From Mycolicibacter sp. MU0083 (GTDB taxonomy: Bacteria; Actinomycetota; Actinomycetes; Mycobacteriales; Mycobacteriaceae): a stretch of DNA of 64,000 nucleotides. The stretch's first letter is position 1; each line of letters opens with the position of its first letter. The stretch covers positions 3,472,001-3,536,000 of the forward strand of contig NZ_OY726394.1 in NCBI RefSeq assembly GCF_963378075.1. The letters run 5' to 3'. Both the position numbers and the translations under genes were made by a program. This document shows positions 30,445-38,342 of the stretch, piece after piece. Under the pieces are notes generated by a model that worked only from the letters and a program-made list of their open reading frames with translations, made no database searches and was not told the DNA's origin.

Positions 30445-31674
30445 TCAGATCCGGTTGTGCCGGACCTGGTTGAACGGCACACCGCGGTCTGCGGCGTATT
30501 CCCGCGGCAGGCCCAGCACGCGTTCGGCGATCACGTTGCGGGCCATCTCGTCGCTGCCGCCGCCGAGCCCCACGGTCTGCCGTGACAGGTACCGGCGGCC
30601 CACCCGCAGCAGGTTCGCCTCGTCGTCCACCACGCCGAGCGGGCCCGCGACCTGCACTGCGGTGTCCACTTCCAGGTAGGTCACGTCGGAATGGAACAGC
30701 CGGATGATCGAGCCCGCGGTAGGTGGCAGTTCGCCGCTGCGCATGCCGCGCCCGACATGGTCGACGAGTTTGTCGCGCACCATCCTCCGGGCCAGGACCC
30801 GGCCGATCGCGTCGCGGGTCAGCGGGTCCTCGGCGGTGCCGGCGTCGCGGGCCAGCGTGAGGAAGTCACCGGCGGCCATCTCGGTGCGCTCGGGCCCGCG
30901 GCCGCTGGCGAACTCCGAGCCCTGCCCCACCGCACGGCGCTCGTGATAGAGCAGTCGGGAGGCGACGTCCCAGCCCTTGTTCACCTCGCCGACGACGGTG
31001 TCGGGACCGAGCCGCAGGCCGTCGAAGAACTCTTCGCAGAACTCGTTGGAGCCGTCGACCTGTTCGATGCGGCGCAGGGTGACGCCCGGCGAGTCGATCG
31101 GCACCAGGAACATCGTCAGCCCGTCGTGCTTGGGCACCGTCGGGTCGGTGCGGGCCAGCAGCAGCCCGTAGTCGGCGGCGAAGGCGCTGGTGCTCCAGGT
31201 CTTGGCGCCGCGGACCACCCAGTCGTCGCCGTCGCGGTCGGCCCGGGTGATCAGCCCGGCCAGGTCGGATCCGCCGCTGGGCTCCGAGAGCAGCTGTACC
31301 AGCACCTCGTCACCGCGCAGTGCGGCATGGATGTGCCGGCGCTTCTGCTCCTCGGTGCCGGTGTCCAGCAGCGTCGCGCAGCAGATCGTGAACGTCGGGA
31401 CGTTGAGGATCAGCGGCATCTCGTAGCCGACGGACTCGGCGTCGAAGGCCTTCTGGTAGCCGATGTCCAGGCCCAGGCCGCCGTACTCGCGGGGGAAGCA
31501 GATGCCGGCGAAGCCGCCGTCGTACAGCAGCCGCTGCAGTTCCCGGGCCCGCTGCCAGGCGCCGTCGTCGTCGCGCCCGTTGCGCGGGGGATGCTGCGGA
31601 TCCAGGCGGGGCATGTGCGCGGCCAGCCACTCGCGTGCGGACGCGGCGAAGGCCTCGACGGTGGGCTCGGTCAT
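30445..31674 (-). CDS. Acyl-CoA dehydrogenase (second of a pair)
   Basis: The 409-residue FAD enzyme shows GICFPREYGGLG in the N-terminal domain. The middle beta domain has LLSEPSGGSDLAGL followed by WVVRGAKTWSTSA, and the C-terminal motif is GGGSDEMARNVIAERVLGLPRE. Such enzymes form the first double bond in beta-oxidation of acyl-CoA. The ATG overlaps the stop of the preceding acyl-CoA dehydrogenase gene (ATGA). Adjacent unequal pairs in mycobacteria (for example FadE28/FadE29) form heterotetramers acting on steroid or branched CoA esters, so a heteromer is likely. It is the last gene of the second island operon. Confidence 0.9.
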   Translation of the reverse strand: MTEPTVEAFAASAREWLAAHMPRLDPQHPPRNGRDDDGAWQRARELQRLLYDGGFAGICFPREYGGLGLDIGYQKAFDAESVGYEMPLILNVPTFTICCATLLDTGTEEQKRRHIHAALRGDEVLVQLLSEPSGGSDLAGLITRADRDGDDWVVRGAKTWSTSAFAADYGLLLARTDPTVPKHDGLTMFLVPIDSPGVTLRRIEQVDGSNEFCEEFFDGLRLGPDTVVGEVNKGWDVASRLLYHERRAVGQGSEFASGRGPERTEMAAGDFLTLARDAGTAEDPLTRDAIGRVLARRMVRDKLVDHVGRGMRSGELPPTAGSIIRLFHSDVTYLEVDTAVQVAGPLGVVDDEANLLRVGRRYLSRQTVGLGGGSDEMARNVIAERVLGLPREYAADRGVPFNQVRHNRI

Positions 31675-32813
31675 GCGGCGGGCTCCGTGTCGGTCGCGGC
31701 CTCGAAGATGGCCTGGTGATGATCGGCGGGGGTGCCGAGCAGATTCCGGTACAGCGTGGCGCGGCGCAGATACAGGTGCAGGTCGTGTTCCCAGGTGACA
31801 CCGATGCCGCCGTGCAACTGCACGCACTCCTGGATCAGCCGGCCGGCGTGTTCGCCCAGATAGGACTTGGCGGCGCCGGTCCACATCGCGGCGTCGGCGT
31901 CGCGTGCGGCCACCTTGTCCACCGCGCCGGCGGTGATCGCGCGGCAGGCGTGCAGCCACGTCGTCATGTCCGCCAGCCGGTGTTTGATGGCCTGATACGA
32001 CGCCAGCGGCCGGCCGAAGCTGTACCGGTCACGGGCCCAGTCCAGGGTCATGGTCGTCACGGCGTCGAGGATTCCGGCGGTTTCGGCGCAGACCAGTGCG
32101 ATGCCGACCTGGGTCTGGCGGTCGATGAGCGCCGCGGTCTGTGCGGCGCCGCCGACGGTCGCCGATTCCGGGATCTCGGCGTCGGTGAACTCGATGCGTG
32201 CGTAGCGCTTCAGCAGGTCGATGCCGGCCTGCGGGGTCACCGTCACGCCGGGGGTGTCGGTGCGGACCAGGAACTGGCGCAGCGTGCCGTCGTCGGTGAC
32301 CGCACCGACCAGCACCAGCTCCGCCCGGTCGGCGGCCTCCACCCGGTCCTTGGTGCCGTTGAGCCGGTAGCCGCCGGCGGTTCGGGTGGCGGTCATACCC
32401 GGCCGCTGCGGCCGGAAACCCCGGCCGGGTTCGTCCGGCGCCCAGGTCGCCACCGTCTCCCCCGCGATCAGCGCGGCGATGGTCGGCGCATGGGTGTCGG
32501 CGTTGTCGGCGTCGACGAGACCGGCCAGCACCGTGCTGACCGGATACAGCGGCCCGGGCGCCACGGTGCGCCCGATCTCGGTCGCGATCGCGGCCAGGTC
32601 GCGCAGGCCGCAACCGGAGACACTGCCGCCGCCGAGTTCCTCGGGCACCAGCAGCCCGGCCCAACCCAGGTCGGCGGCCTGCCGCCACCAGGCCGGGTCG
32701 TAGGACTCGCCCCGGGCGTGCAGGTCGCGGTGATCGCGCAGCGACGCGGTCTTGTCCAGGAATGCCCGCGCGGTGGCGACGAACAGGTCGGTCTCCGTTG
32801 ACACGTCGGTCAC
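31671..32813 (-). CDS. Acyl-CoA dehydrogenase (first of a pair)
   Basis: The 380-residue protein has the acyl-CoA dehydrogenase fold: GWAGLLVPEELGGGSVSG in the N-terminal domain, a divergent middle domain, and RYSFGRPLASYQAIKHRLADM plus ECVQLHGGIGVTWEHDLH in the C-terminal domain. The typical middle-domain SEP motif is replaced by APDEPGRGF, which suggests a partner subunit supplies part of the active site. The GTG overlaps the CMD gene stop (GTGA), and its own stop overlaps the next dehydrogenase. It likely works with that neighbour as a heteromer on a CoA-activated product of the island pathway. Confidence 0.88.
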   Translation of the reverse strand: MTDVSTETDLFVATARAFLDKTASLRDHRDLHARGESYDPAWWRQAADLGWAGLLVPEELGGGSVSGCGLRDLAAIATEIGRTVAPGPLYPVSTVLAGLVDADNADTHAPTIAALIAGETVATWAPDEPGRGFRPQRPGMTATRTAGGYRLNGTKDRVEAADRAELVLVGAVTDDGTLRQFLVRTDTPGVTVTPQAGIDLLKRYARIEFTDAEIPESATVGGAAQTAALIDRQTQVGIALVCAETAGILDAVTTMTLDWARDRYSFGRPLASYQAIKHRLADMTTWLHACRAITAGAVDKVAARDADAAMWTGAAKSYLGEHAGRLIQECVQLHGGIGVTWEHDLHLYLRRATLYRNLLGTPADHHQAIFEAATDTEPAA

Positions 32814-33343
32814 GTGTTCTCCTCCTCAACCCCAAAGGCGTTGACCGCCATGGCCAATAGGCAGTAGCCGCCGATGGTGAACACCAGGTCCATGCGTTGG
32901 TCATCGGTGAAGTGACAGCCCAGATCTTGCCAAACCGCCGCCGAGACGGTGCGGGTGTCGACCAGTTCGTCGGCGGCACGCGCCACCGCGGCGTCGGCCG
33001 CGGTGGCCGGGGTGCCGCCGCGGATCGCGTCGATCTCGCTATCGGTGAGGCCGGCCCGGCGCGCGATCGGAAGGTGATGTGCCCACAGGTACTCGCAGTC
33101 CGCCCGCAGCACCGCGCGCAAAAGCGCGATCTCCCGGATTCGCGGCGACAGCGTGGAACCGTTGAGCAGGTAGGCGTTGAACGGCAGGTAGGCACCGGTC
33201 AGTGCGGGGTGCCGGACCATGGTCGCCAGCACGTTCCCGGCGTCGCGCGGGTTGGCGCGCTCCGGCGGCAGCAGCGATCCCAGGGCGGCACGCACCGTGG
33301 CATCCCACTCCGGTGCGGGCAGTGGTTGCAGACGTGGTGTCAC
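32810..33343 (-). CDS. Carboxymuconolactone decarboxylase (CMD/AhpD-like) family protein
   Basis: The 177-residue helical protein has the CMD fold with RIREIALLRAVLRADCEYLWAHH. The AhpD CxxC pair is absent: only one cysteine (in RADCEYLWAHH) is present, with the Glu and His that serve as proton relay in other members. A peroxidase role of the AhpD kind is therefore unlikely. A decarboxylase, isomerase or lactone-acting enzyme in the catabolic pathway is more plausible. The GTG overlaps the TauD stop and the protein gene overlaps the next one, so it is a tight operon member. Confidence 0.8.
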   Translation of the reverse strand: MTPRLQPLPAPEWDATVRAALGSLLPPERANPRDAGNVLATMVRHPALTGAYLPFNAYLLNGSTLSPRIREIALLRAVLRADCEYLWAHHLPIARRAGLTDSEIDAIRGGTPATAADAAVARAADELVDTRTVSAAVWQDLGCHFTDDQRMDLVFTIGGYCLLAMAVNAFGVEEENT

Positions 33344-34185
33344 CGGATGGGCTCGTCACCGAGCACGGTGGTCCGCAGCATCTCCCGGGGCGAGTCGGGG
33401 TCGTAGGGGGCCGCTCGATGCAACACGCCGCGGTTGTCCCAGATGACGGTGTCGCCGACCGCCCAGTCGTGCCGGTAGACACGGTCGGCGACGGTGGCGC
33501 GCCGCAACAGTTCGTCCAGCAGTGCCCGGCCCTCGTCGAGGTCCATCCCGACGACGTAATCGGCGGAGGCACCCAATACCAGCGACTTACGGCCGTCGCG
33601 GTGCGTCCAGACCAGCGGGTGCTCGTGGGTGGGGCGGGCCCGCCAGCGGGCCAGTTCCTCCGGAGCCGGATCTGGGGTGACGCGGCGTTGGGAGGCCTCC
33701 AGTGAATGCACGACCCGCAGCGCCCCGTACCGCTGCTGCTCGTCGTCGGTGAGCAGATCGTAGGCGGCATACGAGCTGGCGAACTCGGTCTCGCCGCCGC
33801 GGTCGGCGACCTGGACCGCCGAGAGCACGGTGGCCTTCTGCGGATACTCCTCACCGGAGGGGGTGCAGCCGTCGATGTGCCAGTCGAAGGTGGCCCGCAG
33901 GTAGCTCGCCGAGGAGTTCTTGGCCCGGTTGAGCGTGACCGGGTAGATGCCGGAGACCTCGTGGTGGCCGTCGGCGGAGTAGTCGACACTGCCCAGCTTC
34001 CCGCAGAACGCCACTTGGGCTCGGGGATCGATGCCCAGGCCGCGGAAGACCAGCACGCCGTTGTCCTCCAACGCCTGCAGCACCGCGGCGCCCAGTCCGT
34101 CGTCGGTGGCCAACCGCTCCGGATCGACGCCGAGCACTTCGGCGCCCACCGACGACGTCAGCTTATTGATGGTGAGCAGACTCAT
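33340..34185 (-). CDS. TauD/TfdA-family Fe(II)/2-oxoglutarate dioxygenase
   Basis: The 281-residue protein has the iron ligands HxD (His103, Asp105 in FDWHIDGC) and the distal histidine near 256 (GVLHRAAPYDP). The 2-oxoglutarate-binding arginine is near 271 (REMLRTTV). Family members hydroxylate substrates such as taurine, 2,4-D or other carboxylates, coupling to decarboxylation of 2-oxoglutarate. The substrate here is unknown. It lies 42 bp after the small-protein gene and overlaps the CMD gene. Together with two Rieske oxygenases it gives the island three oxygen-activating iron enzymes. Confidence 0.9.
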   Translation of the reverse strand: MSLLTINKLTSSVGAEVLGVDPERLATDDGLGAAVLQALEDNGVLVFRGLGIDPRAQVAFCGKLGSVDYSADGHHEVSGIYPVTLNRAKNSSASYLRATFDWHIDGCTPSGEEYPQKATVLSAVQVADRGGETEFASSYAAYDLLTDDEQQRYGALRVVHSLEASQRRVTPDPAPEELARWRARPTHEHPLVWTHRDGRKSLVLGASADYVVGMDLDEGRALLDELLRRATVADRVYRHDWAVGDTVIWDNRGVLHRAAPYDPDSPREMLRTTVLGDEPIR

Positions 34186-34227
34186 CTGCTGCGTCCTTTC
34201 TGGCAGGGGATTTCACGATCGGGGTGG

Positions 34228-34563
34228 TCAGGGGACGGGCCAGCCGGTGCGGATCATCACGGCGTCGGCGGCGTCCACGGGTGCCGGCTGGTGCATGACC
34301 TCGACCGCCATCGCCACCATCACCAGTGAATAGATCAGGTGCAGCAGATTCAGCGCGTCCTCGGGGATGTCGTCCAGCGGGTACTTGTCGCAGTAGTCGA
34401 TCGCCTCCTCCAGTCGCGGGAAGAAGGCGTCGTAGAACCGCCGCAGCTCCGGGGTGGTGCTGGTGATGCGCTGGTTGAACCGTTCGGTTTCGGTTGCCAG
34501 GCACCATGTCTGCGCGAACGGCTCCAGCTCGGCGAACGCGCTGGGCAGCCGCGGGGCGCTCAC
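34228..34563 (-). CDS. Small protein paired with the all-Cys Rieske oxygenase (paralogue of 38339-38668)
   Basis: The 111-residue protein belongs to no family I recognise. It is clearly paralogous to the small protein of the other oxygenase operon. Shared positions include LEPF near the start, WCL, FYDA, EEA-x2-YCDK, LDD-[IL]-PED and LNL-x-HL-x-YS near residue 70. It is predicted mostly helical. Each copy directly follows its Rieske gene by a GTGA overlap, so it is made together with the oxygenase. A small subunit, assembly factor or electron-transfer accessory is a reasonable inference, but it is not a typical RO beta subunit, which would be about 170 residues with a cystatin-like fold. Confidence 0.75.
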   Translation of the reverse strand: MSAPRLPSAFAELEPFAQTWCLATETERFNQRITSTTPELRRFYDAFFPRLEEAIDYCDKYPLDDIPEDALNLLHLIYSLVMVAMAVEVMHQPAPVDAADAVMIRTGWPVP

Positions 34564-35792
34564 TGCGCAACTCCCGCATCGGAGCACTCGCGCCGGTAGT
34601 CGTCCACCCAGTCGCCCACCACCTTGTGCAGATGACGCACCAGGATCTCCTGGTCGTTGAGCGGGAAGTCGTCGACGATGCCGTACTCCAGTGCCGCCTG
34701 GGTCCCGCCGAGCATGCCGGCGTCCTGCAGCGCGAACTCCTTGAGCACCACCGCCGCCACCTCGTGTTCGATGCGTTCGCGCACGGTGCGGGCCGGGTGG
34801 AAGTAGGTGTGGGCTTCGAACCGGTGGGTGTTGTGCGAGGTGGGCCAGTACCGGTAGAGCAGGTACCAGCCGCCGTAGATGAGGATCTCGGTGTTGGGGA
34901 ATATCTGGAAGTTGCTGATCCCCCACGGCTCGATACCACCGGGGTTGACCCCGGCCGGGATCTCGCCGATGTCGGGGGTCTGCCAGGGACCGACCAGCCC
35001 GCTGCGGGTGGCCCGCTCGATCGGGTACATGTATTCCGGGGGCAGCAGCCAACGCCGTCGGCCCGCGGTGGACACCAGGCGGTGCGGGCCGTCGAGTTGG
35101 AAATGCCCGCAGGTGAATCCGGCTCCGGGGACCCGCACTTCGGCGGGCACCTGCTGGGAGTGCAGCGCCGGAACGTGGTAGTACTCCTGGAACGCGTCGG
35201 CGAAGATCTTCCAGTTGCTGTTGTTGTGGGCCACCCAGTCGTAGCGTTCGGTCAGTTTCGCGAACGGGTAGTCGTCGAGGCCGGTGATCATCGGGCCGAG
35301 GAAGTCCCGCAGGCTCTGGCGCGGCTCGGCGTCGAGGTTGACGAAGATGAAGCCGTTCCAGATGTCGCAGTGCAACCCGCGCAGATCGCTACCGGCGTCA
35401 TCGACGCGGTAGGCCCGCCGGCAGCGCTTGCAGGTGAGGGCGTCGGCCTGCCCGGCGGTCTCGCGGTCGGGAAAGTCGTGCCAGACCAGTTTGGTGGCGC
35501 AGCCCGGGCAGGCGTTGCCGAATGCCTCGATCCCGCAGTCGGTGTGGATCAGCAGGATCGAGGTCTGCACCACTTCGAGTTCTTTGGTGGCGTAGCAGCC
35601 GCGTTCGGGCAGTTCTTCGATGCGGCCGATGTTGAGCCAGGCACGCCTGAACACCGCTTCGCGTTCGATCTCGTAGAACTCCGGTGAGGTGGAATCGGTG
35701 AAGGAGATCGGCCCGGTGCCCAATTCCGGGTAGTGCTCGGTCCACGAGCCCTCCGGGGTGCGACCTGATCGCGCTGAAAGTTGTTCGGTCAC
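34560..35792 (-). CDS. Rieske-type oxygenase alpha subunit with four cysteines in place of the 2Cys-2His cluster site
   Basis: The 410-residue protein aligns along its length with the canonical Rieske oxygenase at 38665. The catalytic domain is intact: NSNWKIFADAFQEYYHVPALH with iron ligands His206 and His211, the bridging Asp199, and Asp357 in ALQDAGML. In the N-terminal domain the usual C-x-H and C-x2-H are missing. Instead there is CPGC (Cys95, Cys98) and CKRC (Cys121, Cys124). The spacing, two CxxC pairs 22 residues apart, could hold a rubredoxin-like iron, an all-Cys [2Fe-2S] cluster, or zinc. The start is the GTG overlapping the SDR stop (GTGA). It is co-expressed with an SDR, a small protein and a TauD enzyme. 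Confidence 0.88.
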   Translation of the reverse strand: MTEQLSARSGRTPEGSWTEHYPELGTGPISFTDSTSPEFYEIEREAVFRRAWLNIGRIEELPERGCYATKELEVVQTSILLIHTDCGIEAFGNACPGCATKLVWHDFPDRETAGQADALTCKRCRRAYRVDDAGSDLRGLHCDIWNGFIFVNLDAEPRQSLRDFLGPMITGLDDYPFAKLTERYDWVAHNNSNWKIFADAFQEYYHVPALHSQQVPAEVRVPGAGFTCGHFQLDGPHRLVSTAGRRRWLLPPEYMYPIERATRSGLVGPWQTPDIGEIPAGVNPGGIEPWGISNFQIFPNTEILIYGGWYLLYRYWPTSHNTHRFEAHTYFHPARTVRERIEHEVAAVVLKEFALQDAGMLGGTQAALEYGIVDDFPLNDQEILVRHLHKVVGDWVDDYRRECSDAGVAQ

Positions 35793-36538
35793 AACACTGC
35801 TCCTCCGTTGACGCCGAGCACTTGGCCGGTGATGAAGCCGGCCTCCTCCGAGCACAGGAAGCCGGCCGCCGCCGCGATGTCCGCGCCGGTGCCGAGCCGG
35901 CCCAGCGGGATGTTGGCGGCGATCTGTTCGTTGGGCGGCAGATATCCGGCGGCCTGCCCCTGATGCTGCATCGGGGTCTCGATGCCCGATGGCGGGATGT
36001 TGTTGACGGTGATGCCGTGCGCGGCGTATTCACGCGCCAGCGACTTGGTCAGGGTGATCACCGCACCTTTGGATGCCGCGTAATGCGCGGCGAACGGTGA
36101 TCCGCGCTGGGCGCTGGACGAGGAGATCATCACGATGCGCCCCCATCCGGCGGCGATCATGTCGGGCAGCGCGGCCTGGCAGCTGTGAAAGGTTCCGGTG
36201 AGGTTGACCTCGACGATCCGCGCCCAGTTCTCGGCGGTGATGTCGAGGAAGGCGCAGTAGTCGAACAGTCCCGCGCTGGTGACCAGTGCGGCCACCGGTC
36301 CGAGTTCGGCGCGGACGGCCGCGAAGGCCGCATCGACGGCGGTGCGGTCGGTGACGTCGGCTTCGACGCCCAGCGCGGTGATGCCCCGCCCCTGCAGATC
36401 GGCGGCAACCCGTTGCGCGGCTTGGGCGTTGACGTCGAGGACGGCCACGCGGTAGCCGCGCCGGCCCAGTTCGTGACAGGTCGACTCCCCCATGCCCGAG
36501 CCACCACCGGTGACGACGGCTACCCGCTCTGCGGTCAT
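35789..36538 (-). CDS. Short-chain dehydrogenase/reductase heading the second island operon
   Basis: The 249-residue enzyme is a classical SDR: TGGGSGMG cofactor loop, SAG in VTSAGLFD, serine in MISSSSA, the catalytic Tyr and Lys in HYAASKGA, and the C-terminal FITGQVLGVNGGA. It probably oxidises a hydroxyl group or a cis-diol formed by the oxygenases with NAD(P)+. I chose the ATG at 36538 because GGAAGG lies just upstream; an ATG at 36562 is only four bases from the -10 box. It is the first gene of a seven-gene operon behind a promoter with the candidate MarR site. Confidence 0.9.
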   Translation of the reverse strand: MTAERVAVVTGGGSGMGESTCHELGRRGYRVAVLDVNAQAAQRVAADLQGRGITALGVEADVTDRTAVDAAFAAVRAELGPVAALVTSAGLFDYCAFLDITAENWARIVEVNLTGTFHSCQAALPDMIAAGWGRIVMISSSSAQRGSPFAAHYAASKGAVITLTKSLAREYAAHGITVNNIPPSGIETPMQHQGQAAGYLPPNEQIAANIPLGRLGTGADIAAAAGFLCSEEAGFITGQVLGVNGGAVL

Positions 36539-36566
36539 CGCATTCCTTCCGGACGACTTCATCGAG

Positions 36567-36596
36567 ATGTTATCAAGTACTTGTCATTGTTCTCAA
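36567..36596 (-). promoter_or_regulatory. Promoter of the second island operon with MarR-type operator
   Basis: On the minus strand TTGAGA (36596-36591) and TAACAT (36572-36567) are 18 bp apart. Between them and touching the -10 lies the near-palindrome TATCAAGTACTTGTCA (36571-36586, plus-strand reading), with the perfect core CAAGTACTTG. The same 16-mer with two changes overlaps the -35 of the other island promoter. Confidence 0.65.
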
Positions 36597-36626
36597 GGGG
36601 CGGCGTCGAACCGAATCCGAGCCCGG

Positions 36627-37079
36627 TCAGCTCTCGACGTGATCGGCGAACAGGGCGTGCCCGGTGCCCTGCTCGACGACGCGGGCCAGCAGGCTCCGCA
36701 GGGTCTCCTGCTCGTCGGCGGTCAGCACGCCGAACACCTGGTCGTGGGCGGCAATGGCCTCGGTGACCACCGCGCCGGTGACCTCACGACCCTCTTCGGT
36801 CAGGTAGGCCCGCAGGATGCGGCCGTGATGGGGATCCTGCTTGCGCTCCACCAGGCCGCGGCGCTCGAGCGCATTGAGCGCCAGTTGCACACCCTGCGGG
36901 GTGATCAGCAACCGACGGGCCAACTCGGCACCCGAGAGCCCCGGCTCGCCGGCGAGCTGACGCAGCAGACCGATCTGCGCGGTGCTGACGCGATAGTCGC
37001 TGATCGCCTCGTTCACCTTCGTCAGTGAGTGGTAGAAGGCCTGCTTGAGCAGCCACAGGATGTTGCGGGTGGGATCCAT
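36627..37079 (-). CDS. MarR-family transcriptional regulator of the island
   Basis: The 150-residue protein has the MarR winged helix: STAQIGLLRQLAGEPGLSGAELARRLLITPQGVQLALNALE is the recognition region (residues about 32-73) and GLVERKQDPHHGRILRAYLTEEG the wing. Long helices at both ends would form the dimer. It is the last gene of the first island operon (15 bp after the amidohydrolase) and the second operon begins 89 bp downstream. Members usually bind palindromes of 16-20 bp and respond to aromatic or phenolic ligands. The repeated 16-mer in both island promoters is its likely target. Confidence 0.9.
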   Translation of the reverse strand: MDPTRNILWLLKQAFYHSLTKVNEAISDYRVSTAQIGLLRQLAGEPGLSGAELARRLLITPQGVQLALNALERRGLVERKQDPHHGRILRAYLTEEGREVTGAVVTEAIAAHDQVFGVLTADEQETLRSLLARVVEQGTGHALFADHVES

Positions 37080-37094
37080 GACCTGACTTCCCTG

Positions 37095-38342
37095 TCAACT
37101 GCGCTTGTAGACCCGACCGTCTTTCATGACGAATCGCACGTCACCGGTGGCGCTGATGTCCCGGGTCGGATCGCCCGGTACGGCGATGATATCGGCGCAG
37201 TACCCCGGCGCCAGCCTGCCCAACTCGTGGCCGGCCTCGATCAGGTCGGCACTGACCACGGTGGCCGCGCGCAGCGCCTGCAACGGGGTCATGCCGCGCT
37301 CGACCAGCGCGCACAGTTCCTTGAAGTTCTGGCCGTGCGGAATCGCCGGCGCGTCGGTGCCGCAGGCGATGCGGACCCCGGCGGCGATCGCCCGGGGCAG
37401 CATGTCCTTGGCGCGCGGGAACACCTCGGCGGCTTTCCTGCGCAACTCCGGGGCGATCCGGTCGACGGCCAATGCATCGGTCAGGTAGGTGGTCGAGACC
37501 AGGAAGGTGCCGTGCTCGACCATCATCGCCAGGGTTTCGTCGGTGGCCAGGAATCCGTGCTCGATGCAGTCGATGCCCGCCCGGATGCACGCGCGGATCG
37601 CGGTGTCGCCGATCGCATGCGCGGCCACCCGTACCCCGGCCCGATGCGCCTCGTCGGCGATCGCGGCCAGTTCGGCGTCGGAGTACTGCTGTGCGCCCGG
37701 GGCGGTGCTGTGCGACATCACCCCGCCGGATGCCGACACCTTGATCAGCTTGGCGCCGTGCCGGATCTGGTAGCGCACACAGGCACTCACGTCCGCCACG
37801 CCGTTGGCGATGCCCTCGGCCACCGACAGCGGCATGATGCCCGGCGCGAGCCGCTGGAAGACCGTCGGGTCCAGGTGCCCGCCGTAGGGGGTGACGGCGT
37901 GGCCGGCCGGATAGATCCGCGGTCCGACGTGCCAGCCCTGGTCGATCGCGCGCTGCAACGCCACGTCGAGCAGATAGCCGCCGGTCTTGACCATCAGCCC
38001 GAGGTTGCGCACCGTGGTGAATCCGGCTTCCAGTGTGGTCCGGGCGTTGACCGCGGCCCGCAGGGTGCGGTAGGCCGGATCGTCCTGCACACCGTGCAGC
38101 GGGGTGGGCAGTCCTTCCGGGCTGCCCGGCCCGCCGATGAGCAGGTTGAGTTCCATATCCATCAGGCCGGGCAGCAACGTGACGTCGCCGAGGTCGATGA
38201 CCTGGGCCGAATCCGCTACCGGCGCTTCGGGATCCACGGAGACTATCCGGCCGTCCTCGATCACCACGACCGCCGGTGTGCGCACCACTCCGGCGTCGAT
38301 GTCGAGCCAGCGGGCCGCCCGCAACACCGAGACGCCGGTCAC
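37095..38342 (-). CDS. Amidohydrolase-superfamily protein lacking the HxH metal motif
   Basis: The 415-residue protein has the amidohydrolase layout: N-terminal beta part with VVVIEDGRIVSV, LLPGLMDM, the putative carbamate lysine in AKLIKVSASGGV, histidines in VAAHAIGD and IEHGF, and aspartate in ACGTDAPAIPHG. The segment that normally reads D-x-H-x-H reads DMELN (residues 62-66), so both first-strand histidines are replaced by Glu and Asn. It may bind a single metal or act differently. COG1228-type relatives hydrolyse cyclic amides, prolyl peptides or lactone-like compounds. The GTG overlaps the small-protein stop (GTGA). Confidence 0.85.
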   Translation of the reverse strand: MTGVSVLRAARWLDIDAGVVRTPAVVVIEDGRIVSVDPEAPVADSAQVIDLGDVTLLPGLMDMELNLLIGGPGSPEGLPTPLHGVQDDPAYRTLRAAVNARTTLEAGFTTVRNLGLMVKTGGYLLDVALQRAIDQGWHVGPRIYPAGHAVTPYGGHLDPTVFQRLAPGIMPLSVAEGIANGVADVSACVRYQIRHGAKLIKVSASGGVMSHSTAPGAQQYSDAELAAIADEAHRAGVRVAAHAIGDTAIRACIRAGIDCIEHGFLATDETLAMMVEHGTFLVSTTYLTDALAVDRIAPELRRKAAEVFPRAKDMLPRAIAAGVRIACGTDAPAIPHGQNFKELCALVERGMTPLQALRAATVVSADLIEAGHELGRLAPGYCADIIAVPGDPTRDISATGDVRFVMKDGRVYKRS

